64,000 nt of DNA from an uncultured Alistipes sp. (GTDB lineage Bacteria > Bacteroidota > Bacteroidia > Bacteroidales > Rikenellaceae): positions 1 through 64,000 of the forward strand of contig CASDZK010000068.1 in the NCBI GenBank assembly GCA_949286165.1, written 5' to 3'. The stretch's first letter is position 1, and every line of letters starts with the position of its first letter. Shown here piece after piece: positions 19,001-26,258 of this stretch. The translations under genes and the position numbers were made by a program. The notes under the pieces are model-generated. The model did not search any database and was not told the origin of the DNA. It saw only the letters and a program-made list of their open reading frames with translations.

Positions 19001-20099
19001 CGGGATTCCCATCGACCAGCAAAAACATATTTTCGACTATTTTTACCAGACGGACGATGCCCGTTCCGGAAGCGGAATAGGACTGGCTCTCGTATCGAAA
19101 CTCGTGGAATTGCATAAAGGGGAAATTACCCTGAAAAGCATTCCAGGCCAAGGCAGCACCTTCACGGTACGGCTTCCGCAAAACGAATCCGCCTACCGTA
19201 CGGAAGAAATGAAATCCGTCTCAACGGCCGCATTTTCGAGCTGCCCCGTTCTTCCGGAAATCCGGGAAACCTCCCTTCAGGAATTTCCTAACCCGAACGA
19301 CACCCGGTCACGCCCCAAAATTCTCCTTGTCGAAGACAATCCGGAAATTTTACAATACCTTTCAGAAGGATTGTCCCCCTTTTTTCAAACCTTCCAAGCC
19401 GCAAATGGCCAGGAAGGTCTCGACATTCTACACGGCAACGACCGGATAGACTTAATCGTTACCGATATCATGATGCCCGTAATGGACGGTATTCAAATGT
19501 GCCAAAAGATCAAGCAGGACATAACCGTTTGCCACATTCCCGTTATCATGTTATCTGCAAAAATCGACATCAAAGATCAACTGGAAGGTTTGCAAGTAGG
19601 AGCGGACGACTACATTCCCAAACCGTTCACGATAGCCGTACTGACAGCCAAAATACGCAACATGTTCCAAACCAGAAAACGGTTGCAGGAGTATTACGCT
19701 CGACATCTGGACGTAGAACCCGGACAAATAGCCGGCAACGTCATGGACGAAACGTTGTTAAAACGGGCTGTTTCCATCGTCGAAGAAAATATGGACAACA
19801 GTTCCTTTTCCGTCGATGAATTTGCCCAGGCAATGAATATGAGCCGGTCCAATCTTCATTTGAAACTGAAAGCCATTACCGGAGAGCCGGCCACCGCTTT
19901 CATCCGCAAAATCCGGCTCCGCAAAGCCTGCCGGTTATTGCAGGAAGGGGTTTATTCCGTCTCAGAAATCAGTACGATGGTAGGGTTCGGCACGCCCGCC
20001 TATTTTACGACATGTTTCAAGAAACATATCGGCTGTCTGCCCACGGAATACGTAAAAAAACGATCCGACCGTTACGACAGCGAAATTCCGACAGAATAA
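16038..20099 (+). CDS. Hybrid two-component system (HTCS) sensor-regulator
   Basis: One-protein signalling system that senses an oligosaccharide in the periplasm and activates neighbouring polysaccharide-utilisation genes. The 1353-aa chain has an N-terminal signal/anchor, about 14 beta-propeller repeats with the DKQGAMWFATFDGINKYDG pattern (about 35-670), a Y_Y_Y domain (YRLKGYDKEW, YTFQVKAANNNGSW, about 700-775), one transmembrane helix (about 785-805), a histidine kinase with FFIHVSHELRTPLTL (phosphoacceptor His841) and an ATPase with DTGIGIPID and GSGIGLALV. A receiver with DLIVTDIMMPVMDG (Asp1143) and a C-terminal AraC helix-turn-helix (FSVDEFAQAMNMSRSNLHLKL onward) follow. It is followed by GH88 and a PL12-like lyase, so its ligand is probably an unsaturated heparan-type disaccharide. 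That is inferred from the neighbours. Confidence 0.95.
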   Translation: MIGNSKFSLILLPIITGIFVSTSFASNAPSLFFSRISTDAGLSQSTVFSITQDKQGAMWFATFDGINKYDGYSFTVYRNDPHSLSSIADDMTRVVKTDRRNRIWIGTRKGLSCYDRGNDCFKNFEYFVNHENIQINAIEEIAQDTLLLGTNRGIILFDSEKMVFIPPFIACSPCFCILSTDKQIYLGTDDGLLLYDFERQQTFPVFPCLNGIRIQSILLQTPDKLWIATEGKGLYSIILKTNRIKNYRHIPNDPHSLANDCVRTLTLDAEGKLWIGTLTGLNIYQDSTDAFDSYFHDPTDNYSLSQNSIRALFTDNQNGMWVGTYFGGLNYYHELKNRFRHIRQIPRQNSLNDNVISCIVEDENHNLWIGTNDKGINFYDAASRRFHYYTLQTKNHSPGLSSNNIKAIYIDEETDRAYIGTHGGGLNVVDRKSGQITHFTRENSSLNDRSIYAILPWENHTLLLGALNGLTVFDPRTSSFTPTLTLPPKNGNNRITVLFKDSSKRLWIGGENGLSVYQPEASSERFTRQNVFDSAILSDAFIHCIIERAPGEIWIGTRQGLFLVNTKNRQTKHYTTQNGLPNNVVYGILTDLEQRLWLSTNNGISRFSPDTETFRNFTQTDGLQNKQFNNYSYCKRSNGEMMFGGINGITAFFPEHLNDNPYTPPAVINELKVSGQPVRPNDATKILDKAIDQTSSITLRASQSAFSIGFVVSNYLSGQHDTFKYRLKGYDKEWHASKEHTASYANLPAGTYTFQVKAANNNGSWNPIPTELKIRILPVWYKSWWAIILFCIFGITLILFFLRHIWLRKVMMDKINLERLEKRHQEEIYRTKMRFFIHVSHELRTPLTLMVAPLQELQEKTTDPWTQKQLRYLKRNTDRLLRLVNQLLDFKRAESGTLKLQIVRENIDPIVREHFTNFEQSARQKNIDYRYDSEIGKQEHLFDRYYIETILNNLLSNAFKFTETGGNITLRVADTNDQLVIEISDTGIGIPIDQQKHIFDYFYQTDDARSGSGIGLALVSKLVELHKGEITLKSIPGQGSTFTVRLPQNESAYRTEEMKSVSTAAFSSCPVLPEIRETSLQEFPNPNDTRSRPKILLVEDNPEILQYLSEGLSPFFQTFQAANGQEGLDILHGNDRIDLIVTDIMMPVMDGIQMCQKIKQDITVCHIPVIMLSAKIDIKDQLEGLQVGADDYIPKPFTIAVLTAKIRNMFQTRKRLQEYYARHLDVEPGQIAGNVMDETLLKRAVSIVEENMDNSSFSVDEFAQAMNMSRSNLHLKLKAITGEPATAFIRKIRLRKACRLLQEGVYSVSEISTMVGFGTPAYFTTCFKKHIGCLPTEYVKKRSDRYDSEIPTE

Positions 20100-20105
20100 A
20101 TCCGG

Positions 20106-20141
20106 TTTCAACATTTCCGAAAGCAATTTCAACATTTCCGA
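20106..20141 (+). promoter_or_regulatory. Perfect 15-bp direct repeat, candidate HTCS operator
   Basis: TTTCAACATTTCCGA occurs at 20106-20120 and again at 20127-20141, identical in all 15 bases and offset by 21 bp, two helical turns. The pair lies between the HTCS stop and the GH88 promoter, just upstream of the expected -33 region (about -72 to -37 from the predicted transcript start). This is the position and geometry expected for an AraC-type activator dimer. Confidence 0.7.
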
Positions 20142-20164
20142 TAGTCCGGGAAGGTTCCATCGCA

Positions 20165-20172
20165 TACCTTTG
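20165..20172 (+). promoter_or_regulatory. -7 element of the GH88/heparinase operon
   Basis: TACCTTTG, a perfect TAnnTTTG match, 22 bp before the GH88 ATG. There is no good -33 TTTG, as expected for a promoter needing an activator. Confidence 0.65.
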
Positions 20173-20194
20173 TCCAGAACAAAAAACACAAAAC

Positions 20195-21466
20195 ATGAAG
20201 AACCGAATTTTATTAAGTTCATGGCTGATTTTAGGCATTGCCTGCACTTCTGCAAAAACGGAAACCGACGATTGGTTGAAAAAGGGAATCGACACGGCCG
20301 CCGCCCAATTAAAATCGATGACCGAGAAAACCAGGGCGAACGCCGATACGATTCTACTCCCGCGTTCTGTCCGGACAACATTCGATACAGCTTTCATCAC
20401 GCACCAACTCGGAAGAGCATTTCAGGAATCCGAACCGGAAATTCCCGGTTCTAAAACCGGAGAAATACGGTTTTGTTCCACCATTTACGATTGGACCAGC
20501 GGTTTTTTTCCCGGCAGTTTATGGTACATGTACGAATTGACGGGAAACGATTTTTTCAAAGAACAAGCAATCATGCACACGAACCTGTTGAATCCCGTAA
20601 AAACCCATACCGGCACACACGATTTAGGCTTCATGATGTTTTGCAGTTTCGGGAATGCCGAACGACTGGCCCGCAACGACACCATCGCGCCCATATTGCA
20701 GCAAACAGCGGACAATCTGATTACCCGATTCGACCCTAATATCGGCTGTATCCGGTCATGGGATTTCGGACCATGGAATTTTCCGGTTATCATAGACAAC
20801 ATGATGAACCTCGAACTCTTGTTCCATGTCAGCCGGCAATCCGGGAATCCCGAATACAAAAGAATCGCCGTCACACATGCCAATACCACGTTAAAGCACC
20901 ATTTCCGTCCGGACGCATCTTCCTTTCATGTCGTCAGCTACAGAAACGACGGCAGCGTAGAATGCCGGCAAACCTTTCAAGGAAAAGCCAACGAATCCTG
21001 TTGGGCAAGAGGGCAAGCCTGGGCTTTGTACGGTTACACGACATGTTTTCGGGAGACCGGAGATACAACCTATCTGGACATGGCAAAAAATATTGCGACA
21101 TTAATCATGACACGGGTAACAACAGACGATGCTGTACCCTTCTGGGACTACGATGCTCCCGATTTGCCGGAAACGCCGCGAGACGCTTCCGCCGCAGCCA
21201 TTACCGCATCCGCCATGTTGTCGCTTTATCGCCTGACTTCCGATTCCAAATATTTCGATTACGCTGAAAAAATTCTGAAAAACCTTTCCTCGCCCGTCTA
21301 TCTGGCTTCGGCGGGAAGCAATCAGGGATTCGTATTGAAGCACTCTACCGGTTCCCTGCCACACGGTTCGGAAATAGACTCCCCGTTGAATTATGCCGAT
21401 TATTATTATCTGGAATCCCTGAAAAAATACATGGATATACGAAACCTCGATTATAAAAACTTATAA
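20195..21466 (+). CDS. GH88 unsaturated glucuronyl hydrolase
   Basis: Hydrolyses the 4,5-unsaturated uronic acid left at the non-reducing end by polysaccharide lyases. The 423-aa protein has an N-terminal leader with a lipobox-like GIAC at about residues 14-17, so it may be a surface or periplasmic lipoprotein. Family motifs include YDWTSGFFPGSLWYMYE, THDLGFMMFCSFGNA with a candidate catalytic Asp, WDFGPWNFPVIIDNMMNLE with the second Asp, and WARGQAWALYGYT. The start at 20195 is supported by the promoter at 20165-20172; an open frame reaching back to 20012 overlaps the HTCS gene and is rejected. A heparinase-like lyase follows after 12 bp, which would supply its substrate. Confidence 0.92.
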   Translation: MKNRILLSSWLILGIACTSAKTETDDWLKKGIDTAAAQLKSMTEKTRANADTILLPRSVRTTFDTAFITHQLGRAFQESEPEIPGSKTGEIRFCSTIYDWTSGFFPGSLWYMYELTGNDFFKEQAIMHTNLLNPVKTHTGTHDLGFMMFCSFGNAERLARNDTIAPILQQTADNLITRFDPNIGCIRSWDFGPWNFPVIIDNMMNLELLFHVSRQSGNPEYKRIAVTHANTTLKHHFRPDASSFHVVSYRNDGSVECRQTFQGKANESCWARGQAWALYGYTTCFRETGDTTYLDMAKNIATLIMTRVTTDDAVPFWDYDAPDLPETPRDASAAAITASAMLSLYRLTSDSKYFDYAEKILKNLSSPVYLASAGSNQGFVLKHSTGSLPHGSEIDSPLNYADYYYLESLKKYMDIRNLDYKNL

Positions 21467-21478
21467 AACCGTACGATT

Positions 21479-23476
21479 ATGAAATTTTTACCGATATGGA
21501 TCGGACTTTTCATGTTTTGCGCAAGTCCCATACATGCGCAGGAACTGAACCCGAATGTCTTCGCGCTGCTGAACCTCGACGCTCCCGGACTGGAGCAAGT
21601 GAAAGAATCGCACCGCGCCGGAAAGGACCGGGAGGCTGCCGAAAATTTACTCGAATATTACCGCAACCGCACCCATGTCCATTTCCCGGATATTTCCGAC
21701 CTGACCCAAGTAACCATCAGTTCCAAAGAACAGCAATGGGCGGACGATGCGTTGGAACATACCTTTTTTTCCCACGAAGGCTACCAACCCTCCTTCAATT
21801 ACGGAAAGGACATCGACTGGAGATACTGGCCGGTACGGGACAACGAACTTCGCTGGCAGCTCCACCGGCACAAATGGTTCGGAGCCATGGGACAGGCCTA
21901 TTGCGTATCGGGCGATGAAAAATACGCCAAAGAATGGGTATTTCAATACATGGACTGGATAAAGAAGAACCCGCTGGTAAAAATAGATCCGGAAAAATAC
22001 GAACTGACGGACGACATGAAAATCAAAGACGATGCGGAAAACTCCCGTTTCGCATGGCGTCCGTTGGAAACCAGCCATCGTCTGCAAGACCAGATCCGAC
22101 AATTCCTGTATTTCGTTCATTCCCCGCATTTCACACCGGAATTTCTTACCGAATTTCTCGTCAATTATCACAAACACGCCGAACATATCCTGCACAATTA
22201 CTCCAAACAGGGGAACCATTTGTTGTTCGAAGCCCAACGCATGTTTTTCGCAGGCACCTTCTTCCCGGAATTCAAGGAGGCGGCCGATTGGAGAAAAAGC
22301 GGCATAGATATTCTGAACCGGGAAATCGACATTCAGGTATATCCGGATGGAGGACAGTTCGAACTGGACCCCCACTACCATTTGGCTTCCATCGAAATAT
22401 TCTGCAAGGCGTTGGAAATGGCGGACGCAAACGGTCTAAGAAACGAATTTCCGCAACATTATACGGACATGATCGAAAAAATGATTATGTTCTACATCAA
22501 CATCTGTTTCCCGGACTATACCAACCCTTGTTTCAGCGACGCCAAAATAACCGGGAAAAACGGTATAATCAGAAACCTCAGGAAATGGTCCGCTATTTTT
22601 CCCGATAACCAATACATCAAATATTTCGCTACGGACGGAAAAAAGGGCAAACTTCCGGAATATTTGTCCCAAGCGTTCAAAGAGTCCGGTTTCTTCGTTT
22701 TCAGGAATGCATGGCAGGATCCCGCGACCGTCATGATCGTAAAAGCCGGTCCTGAAGGGGAATGGCACTGCCAACCGGACAACGGCACTTTCGAGCTTTG
22801 GATAAACGGCAAAAACTTTTTCCCCGATTCGGGAAGCTACATATACGGAGGCGACGATGAAGTAATGGCATGGCGCAACTGGTTCCGGCAAACCAGAGTA
22901 CATAACACGCTCACGCTCGGCAATGAAAACATCACGACAACCGACTCTAAAACTCTGCTCTGGGAAGGGACAGGCGACCTGCAAAAATTAGTTACGGAAA
23001 ATCAAAGTTACGAAAACCTGAAACACCGAAGGTCCGTATTTTTCATCGAGAACAAATTTTTCGTCATCGTCGATGAAGCCATCGGAAATGCATTAGGAGA
23101 CGTCAACTTGCATTTCGAGTTGTGCGAAGGCCCGGTAAAAATCGATTCCGTCCGGCACACTTTAACCACGGAGAACGACGGCAACACGCAAATTTTCATG
23201 CAGTGTTTCGGTTCCCACCCCCTGCACCTGAGGCAAGAAGAAGGCTGGTATTCGACGGCATACCGTAAAAAAGAGGAAAGGCCGGCCGTAGCCTTCGACA
23301 TTGAAAAAACGAACGCAGCCCCTGTAAGGTATATTACGGTTATTTACCCGGTCCAGGAAAATTCCACACCCAAAATATCCTGTAAGTTCAATTCAGCCGC
23401 TTTCAGTGATCAAGGCATGGACGTCGATATAAAAATAGACAAAAAACGGTACCGTCTCCGCTACGAGCTTCATTGA
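21479..23476 (+). CDS. Heparinase II/III family polysaccharide lyase, PL12-like
   Basis: Secreted lyase of 665 aa with a signal peptide (MKFLPIWIGLFMFCASPIHA). The N-terminal (alpha/alpha) domain has IDWRYWPVRDNELRWQLHRH, RPLETSHRLQDQIRQF and SKQGNHLLFEAQRMFFAGTF. The catalytic Asn of PL12 enzymes would be the one in GNH and the catalytic Tyr the one in FELDPHYHLASIE. The C-terminal beta-sandwich starts around FFVFRNAW and contains HCQPDNGTFELWINGKNFFPDSG, with the expected metal/active-site His. PL12 enzymes cleave heparan sulfate or heparosan by beta-elimination, and the adjacent GH88 fits that product. There is no sulfatase nearby, so a low-sulfated substrate is suggested by context only. 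Confidence 0.9.
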   Translation: MKFLPIWIGLFMFCASPIHAQELNPNVFALLNLDAPGLEQVKESHRAGKDREAAENLLEYYRNRTHVHFPDISDLTQVTISSKEQQWADDALEHTFFSHEGYQPSFNYGKDIDWRYWPVRDNELRWQLHRHKWFGAMGQAYCVSGDEKYAKEWVFQYMDWIKKNPLVKIDPEKYELTDDMKIKDDAENSRFAWRPLETSHRLQDQIRQFLYFVHSPHFTPEFLTEFLVNYHKHAEHILHNYSKQGNHLLFEAQRMFFAGTFFPEFKEAADWRKSGIDILNREIDIQVYPDGGQFELDPHYHLASIEIFCKALEMADANGLRNEFPQHYTDMIEKMIMFYINICFPDYTNPCFSDAKITGKNGIIRNLRKWSAIFPDNQYIKYFATDGKKGKLPEYLSQAFKESGFFVFRNAWQDPATVMIVKAGPEGEWHCQPDNGTFELWINGKNFFPDSGSYIYGGDDEVMAWRNWFRQTRVHNTLTLGNENITTTDSKTLLWEGTGDLQKLVTENQSYENLKHRRSVFFIENKFFVIVDEAIGNALGDVNLHFELCEGPVKIDSVRHTLTTENDGNTQIFMQCFGSHPLHLRQEEGWYSTAYRKKEERPAVAFDIEKTNAAPVRYITVIYPVQENSTPKISCKFNSAAFSDQGMDVDIKIDKKRYRLRYELH

Positions 23477-23479
23477 TAC

Positions 23480-23536
23480 CATGGCATTAAAAGACGACGA
23501 ACCGACAAAATCGGTTCGTCGTCTTTTAATGCCATG
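23480..23536 (+). terminator. Very long perfect hairpin between convergent genes
   Basis: Two perfect 26-bp arms (23480-23505 and 23511-23536) enclose the 5-nt loop CAAAA. The inner stem AAAAGACGACGAACCGA ends in TTTT on both strands, so it can terminate the heparinase operon and, in reverse, the guaD-like gene. Confidence 0.8.
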
Positions 23537-23632
23537 CGACACATTTTATTTTTCCAATGACAACGGCAATTTCCTAACGTAAACAATGTCATATCGTGAA
23601 ACCAGACCGACATTTTCGCGTGTCGCCCAATA

Positions 23633-24163
23633 TCAATACTCTACCTTATCGGTCTTTTCTTCCCATTTACGAAATGCCTCCAACGCCTCTTCGCGCATAA
23701 AATGTTCGCACTGGATCGACCGTTGGTCATAATCGAGTTCCAACTGATCGTAAATAAAGGAATCGTCGAAATCAATTGCCTGAGCATCGGCTTTCGTATT
23801 GCCATAACAAATTCTTTCTACTCCGGCCCAATAAAGGGCGCTGAGGCACATCGGACAAGGTTCGCAGGAACTGTACACCGTACAACCGTCCAACCGGAAA
23901 GTCCCCAATTTCCGACAAGCACTGCGAATCGCGGCAATCTCAGCATGGGCCGTAGGATCCGTATCAGGAACTACCCGATTAACCCCCGTAGCGATTACGT
24001 TACCGTCACGAACGATTACGGCCCCGAACGGACCTCCTCCGTTATCGACATTTTCTATCGACAGCCGGATCGCCATCCTCATATAACGGGCATCGTCGGC
24101 CGAAAAATCGGTCTTTTCGGAAAGATCTTTCCGACAACCGTTATTGCTGACAATTACATCCAT
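23633..24163 (-). CDS. guaD: Guanine deaminase, cytidine-deaminase fold
   Basis: Converts guanine to xanthine in purine salvage or catabolism. The 176-aa protein carries the zinc site of the CDA superfamily: TAHAEIAA with zinc His and catalytic Glu, and SCEPCPMC with the two zinc Cys. The C-terminal AIDFDDSFIYDQL and a domain-swapped tail match Bacillus-type GuaD more closely than tRNA adenosine deaminase. The minus-strand promoter ends near 24195, so the ATG at 24163 (MDVIVSNN) is a better start than that at 24181, which would leave a 7-nt leader. Another nucleoside deaminase activity remains possible. Confidence 0.85.
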   Translation of the reverse strand: MDVIVSNNGCRKDLSEKTDFSADDARYMRMAIRLSIENVDNGGGPFGAVIVRDGNVIATGVNRVVPDTDPTAHAEIAAIRSACRKLGTFRLDGCTVYSSCEPCPMCLSALYWAGVERICYGNTKADAQAIDFDDSFIYDQLELDYDQRSIQCEHFMREEALEAFRKWEEKTDKVEY

Positions 24164-24194
24164 AGATATTATGATAAACACATATTCCGAAAGA

Positions 24195-24225
24195 CAAAAA
24201 TAACCAATCCGCCCAACAAAACAAA
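24195..24225 (-). promoter_or_regulatory. Promoter of guaD
   Basis: On the minus strand TTTG (24225-24222), 19-bp spacer, TATTTTTG (24202-24195). Confidence 0.65.
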
Positions 24226-24319
24226 CGATAAAAAAGCCTCAAAAAATCCTCTTCCCTTTTTTAAAATACCCAAATCGCTTTTAGGTTATTTTCAATTTTC
24301 CTTTCCGAATATCCAAATA

Positions 24320-24354
24320 AAAAAACAGGCAAAAATCAAACGATTTCTGCCTGC
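24320..24354 (-). terminator. Terminator of the DUF5606 gene
   Basis: Arms CAGGCAAAAATC (24326-24337) and GATTTCTGCCTG (24342-24353) form a hairpin on the minus strand followed by a run of seven T, 22 bp after the stop. Confidence 0.75.
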
Positions 24355-24375
24355 CTTCCTTAATAAAGAGCTTAC

Positions 24376-24936
24376 TTATTTCGCTTTTACGGCTGACGAA
24401 CGTTGTTGCGGTGCTTTCGCCTTGGAAGCCGGCTTGACCGTCGTTTCCTTTTTCTGTATTTTAGGATGAACCGCCTGTTTCGCCGCCATGTTTTTCACGG
24501 CATCCTCCGCCGGCGAATCTTCCTGTTCCTGCCCGTTTTCATCGGACTCCTCCACAAAAACGGTCATTCCCGCCGCCCGCAGGATATTGTACCATGCAAA
24601 AATTTTTTTCATATCGGACACATGCACCCGATCTTCATCATAAACAGGTACGAACGTTTTAAATGCCTTTTTCAACTCTTCGGCGGAAGATTTCGGACTA
24701 AGTGCTTCTCCTCCTTCATTCTTATCATATATTGTCTGAAACACGACAGACAACGGCATGTCTTCATTCTCAGTAAACACGGCAATATCCCCCAGGGAAC
24801 TTACCTTAGACGTCCCCTGTACAGGCATACGCCTTCCATCCGACAGGTTTTCCACAATAATTCCGCTTTTACTCTGAGCAACGAATCTGTAAAGACCGGA
24901 TTGACCGGAAATGGACAAAATTTCTGATAGTTTCAT
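24376..24936 (-). CDS. DUF5606 domain protein
   Basis: Bacteroidota-specific protein of 186 aa with no known function. The DUF5606 core spans residues 1-140: KLSEILSISGQSGLYRFV, SGIIVENLSDGRRMPV, KVSSLGDIAVFTENEDMPL and KIFAWYNILRAAGM. The C-terminal 45 residues are Lys/Ala/Glu-rich and low in complexity (KKETTVKPASKAKAPQQ), likely disordered. There is no signal peptide, so it is cytosolic. It is monocistronic with a perfect -7 element (24961-24968) and its own terminator. The N-terminal fold may be an RNA- or nucleotide-binding barrel, but that is a guess from its strand-rich pattern. Confidence 0.85.
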   Translation of the reverse strand: MKLSEILSISGQSGLYRFVAQSKSGIIVENLSDGRRMPVQGTSKVSSLGDIAVFTENEDMPLSVVFQTIYDKNEGGEALSPKSSAEELKKAFKTFVPVYDEDRVHVSDMKKIFAWYNILRAAGMTVFVEESDENGQEQEDSPAEDAVKNMAAKQAVHPKIQKKETTVKPASKAKAPQQRSSAVKAK

Positions 24937-24960
24937 ATTATTTTTAGATTAAATCCGCGA

Positions 24961-24968
24961 CAAATATA
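24961..24968 (-). promoter_or_regulatory. -7 element of the DUF5606 gene
   Basis: TATATTTG on the minus strand, a perfect TAnnTTTG match, 24 bp before the start codon. Confidence 0.6.
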
Positions 24969-25079
24969 CGCTTTTTTCATGACATCGTCCCCAGGCATTC
25001 CTTTATTTACAAAATATGCGCTCCCGGGCAATGGTATATTTTTTGTTTAATCCCGTTCAATCAAAATACTATCTCTTCT

Positions 25080-26258
25080 ATGAAATCGATCGGCATGAAA
25101 ACAAATTTTCTCATCACTTTGCTCATACCTTGCAGTTACTGGTTCTCCGCATGTTCATCTCAAAAACCGACAGCAACAAACGAATCCTTATTCGAGCTGG
25201 AAGTAGCGGAAGCGATTTCCTTAGAAATGCCTTATAGCCAAATATTTACAGGACAAACTTACGCCAGTGACAGCTACGTCATACAACCCCGCGTTACCGG
25301 ATACCTGATAGGAAAATATTTCTCCAGCGGAGAAAAAGTAAACAAAGGGGATTTATTATTCCAAATCGATCCTGCTCCGTTCAACGCGGCCGTCATGAAA
25401 GCCAATGCCGACATGGCCAGTGCCAACGCAACGTTCAAAGCAGCCGAAAGCAATTACAAACGTAGCGTTCCGTTAGCTCGTATCAACGCTATCAGCCAAA
25501 GCGCATTGGATCAAGCCGTTGCCGACTTCGAATCGGGCAAAGAATCGGTCAAAGCGGCCAAAGCTGCTTTAGAGCTGGCCAAACTGGATTTAAGTTACAC
25601 GAGGATCTACGCCCCGGCAAGCGGCTATATCGCTCCTTCCAAAGCGGCGGTAGGCGATTATGTGGGGGGAGGAACAGCATATACTCAACTGACCACCATT
25701 TACTCCACGGACAGCATTATCGTATATATCTATCTGCCCGTTCGGGAATTCATGAATTTGCAGAAAATACAACCCGGGCTTTCCATCGATTCCCTGTTTT
25801 CCGATATACGACTCATTATGCCGAACGGCACATTCTATGAATATCCGGGTACTTACGATTACACCGAACCCTCGGTCAGCAATGAAACCGGCGCTATGGT
25901 CGTACACCTCTCCTTTCCAAACACGGAAGGCAAAATCCGTCCGGGAACTTTTGCCCGCATACTGACCGGCATAGGCGATCCCCATCCGATGATTCTGATT
26001 CCCCAGCGCGCCGTCAGCGAAGTACAGGGACTGACCAACATATACGTCGTCAATCCGGACAGCACGTTATCGTACAAGGCCGTAGAAATAGCTTTCCCTT
26101 ATCAAAGTTTTTACGCTGTAAGTTCCGGTATAAATCCAGGGGAACAAATATTAGTCAACGGACTGCAAAAAGCACGCAGCGGGATGAAGATAAAACCTGT
26201 CATGGTCCATATCGATACCATCCACACAACTAAAGTCGGAGGGAATACAAATGAATAA
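25080..26258 (+). CDS. RND efflux periplasmic adaptor (membrane fusion protein)
   Basis: Periplasmic lipoprotein adaptor of a tripartite efflux pump, 392 aa. The leader ends in a lipobox at FSAC (Cys25), so it is probably anchored to the inner membrane. The biotinyl-lipoyl-like half motifs SYVIQPRVTGYLIGKYFSSGEKVNKGDLLFQI and IYAPASGYIAPSKAAVGDYV flank a helical hairpin (about 95-160). Beta-barrel and membrane-proximal domains follow. Two in-frame ATGs (25080, 25095) both give workable leaders. It overlaps the pump gene by 8 bp. Substrates cannot be predicted, and no local regulator gene is present. Confidence 0.92.
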   Translation: MKSIGMKTNFLITLLIPCSYWFSACSSQKPTATNESLFELEVAEAISLEMPYSQIFTGQTYASDSYVIQPRVTGYLIGKYFSSGEKVNKGDLLFQIDPAPFNAAVMKANADMASANATFKAAESNYKRSVPLARINAISQSALDQAVADFESGKESVKAAKAALELAKLDLSYTRIYAPASGYIAPSKAAVGDYVGGGTAYTQLTTIYSTDSIIVYIYLPVREFMNLQKIQPGLSIDSLFSDIRLIMPNGTFYEYPGTYDYTEPSVSNETGAMVVHLSFPNTEGKIRPGTFARILTGIGDPHPMILIPQRAVSEVQGLTNIYVVNPDSTLSYKAVEIAFPYQSFYAVSSGINPGEQILVNGLQKARSGMKIKPVMVHIDTIHTTKVGGNTNE

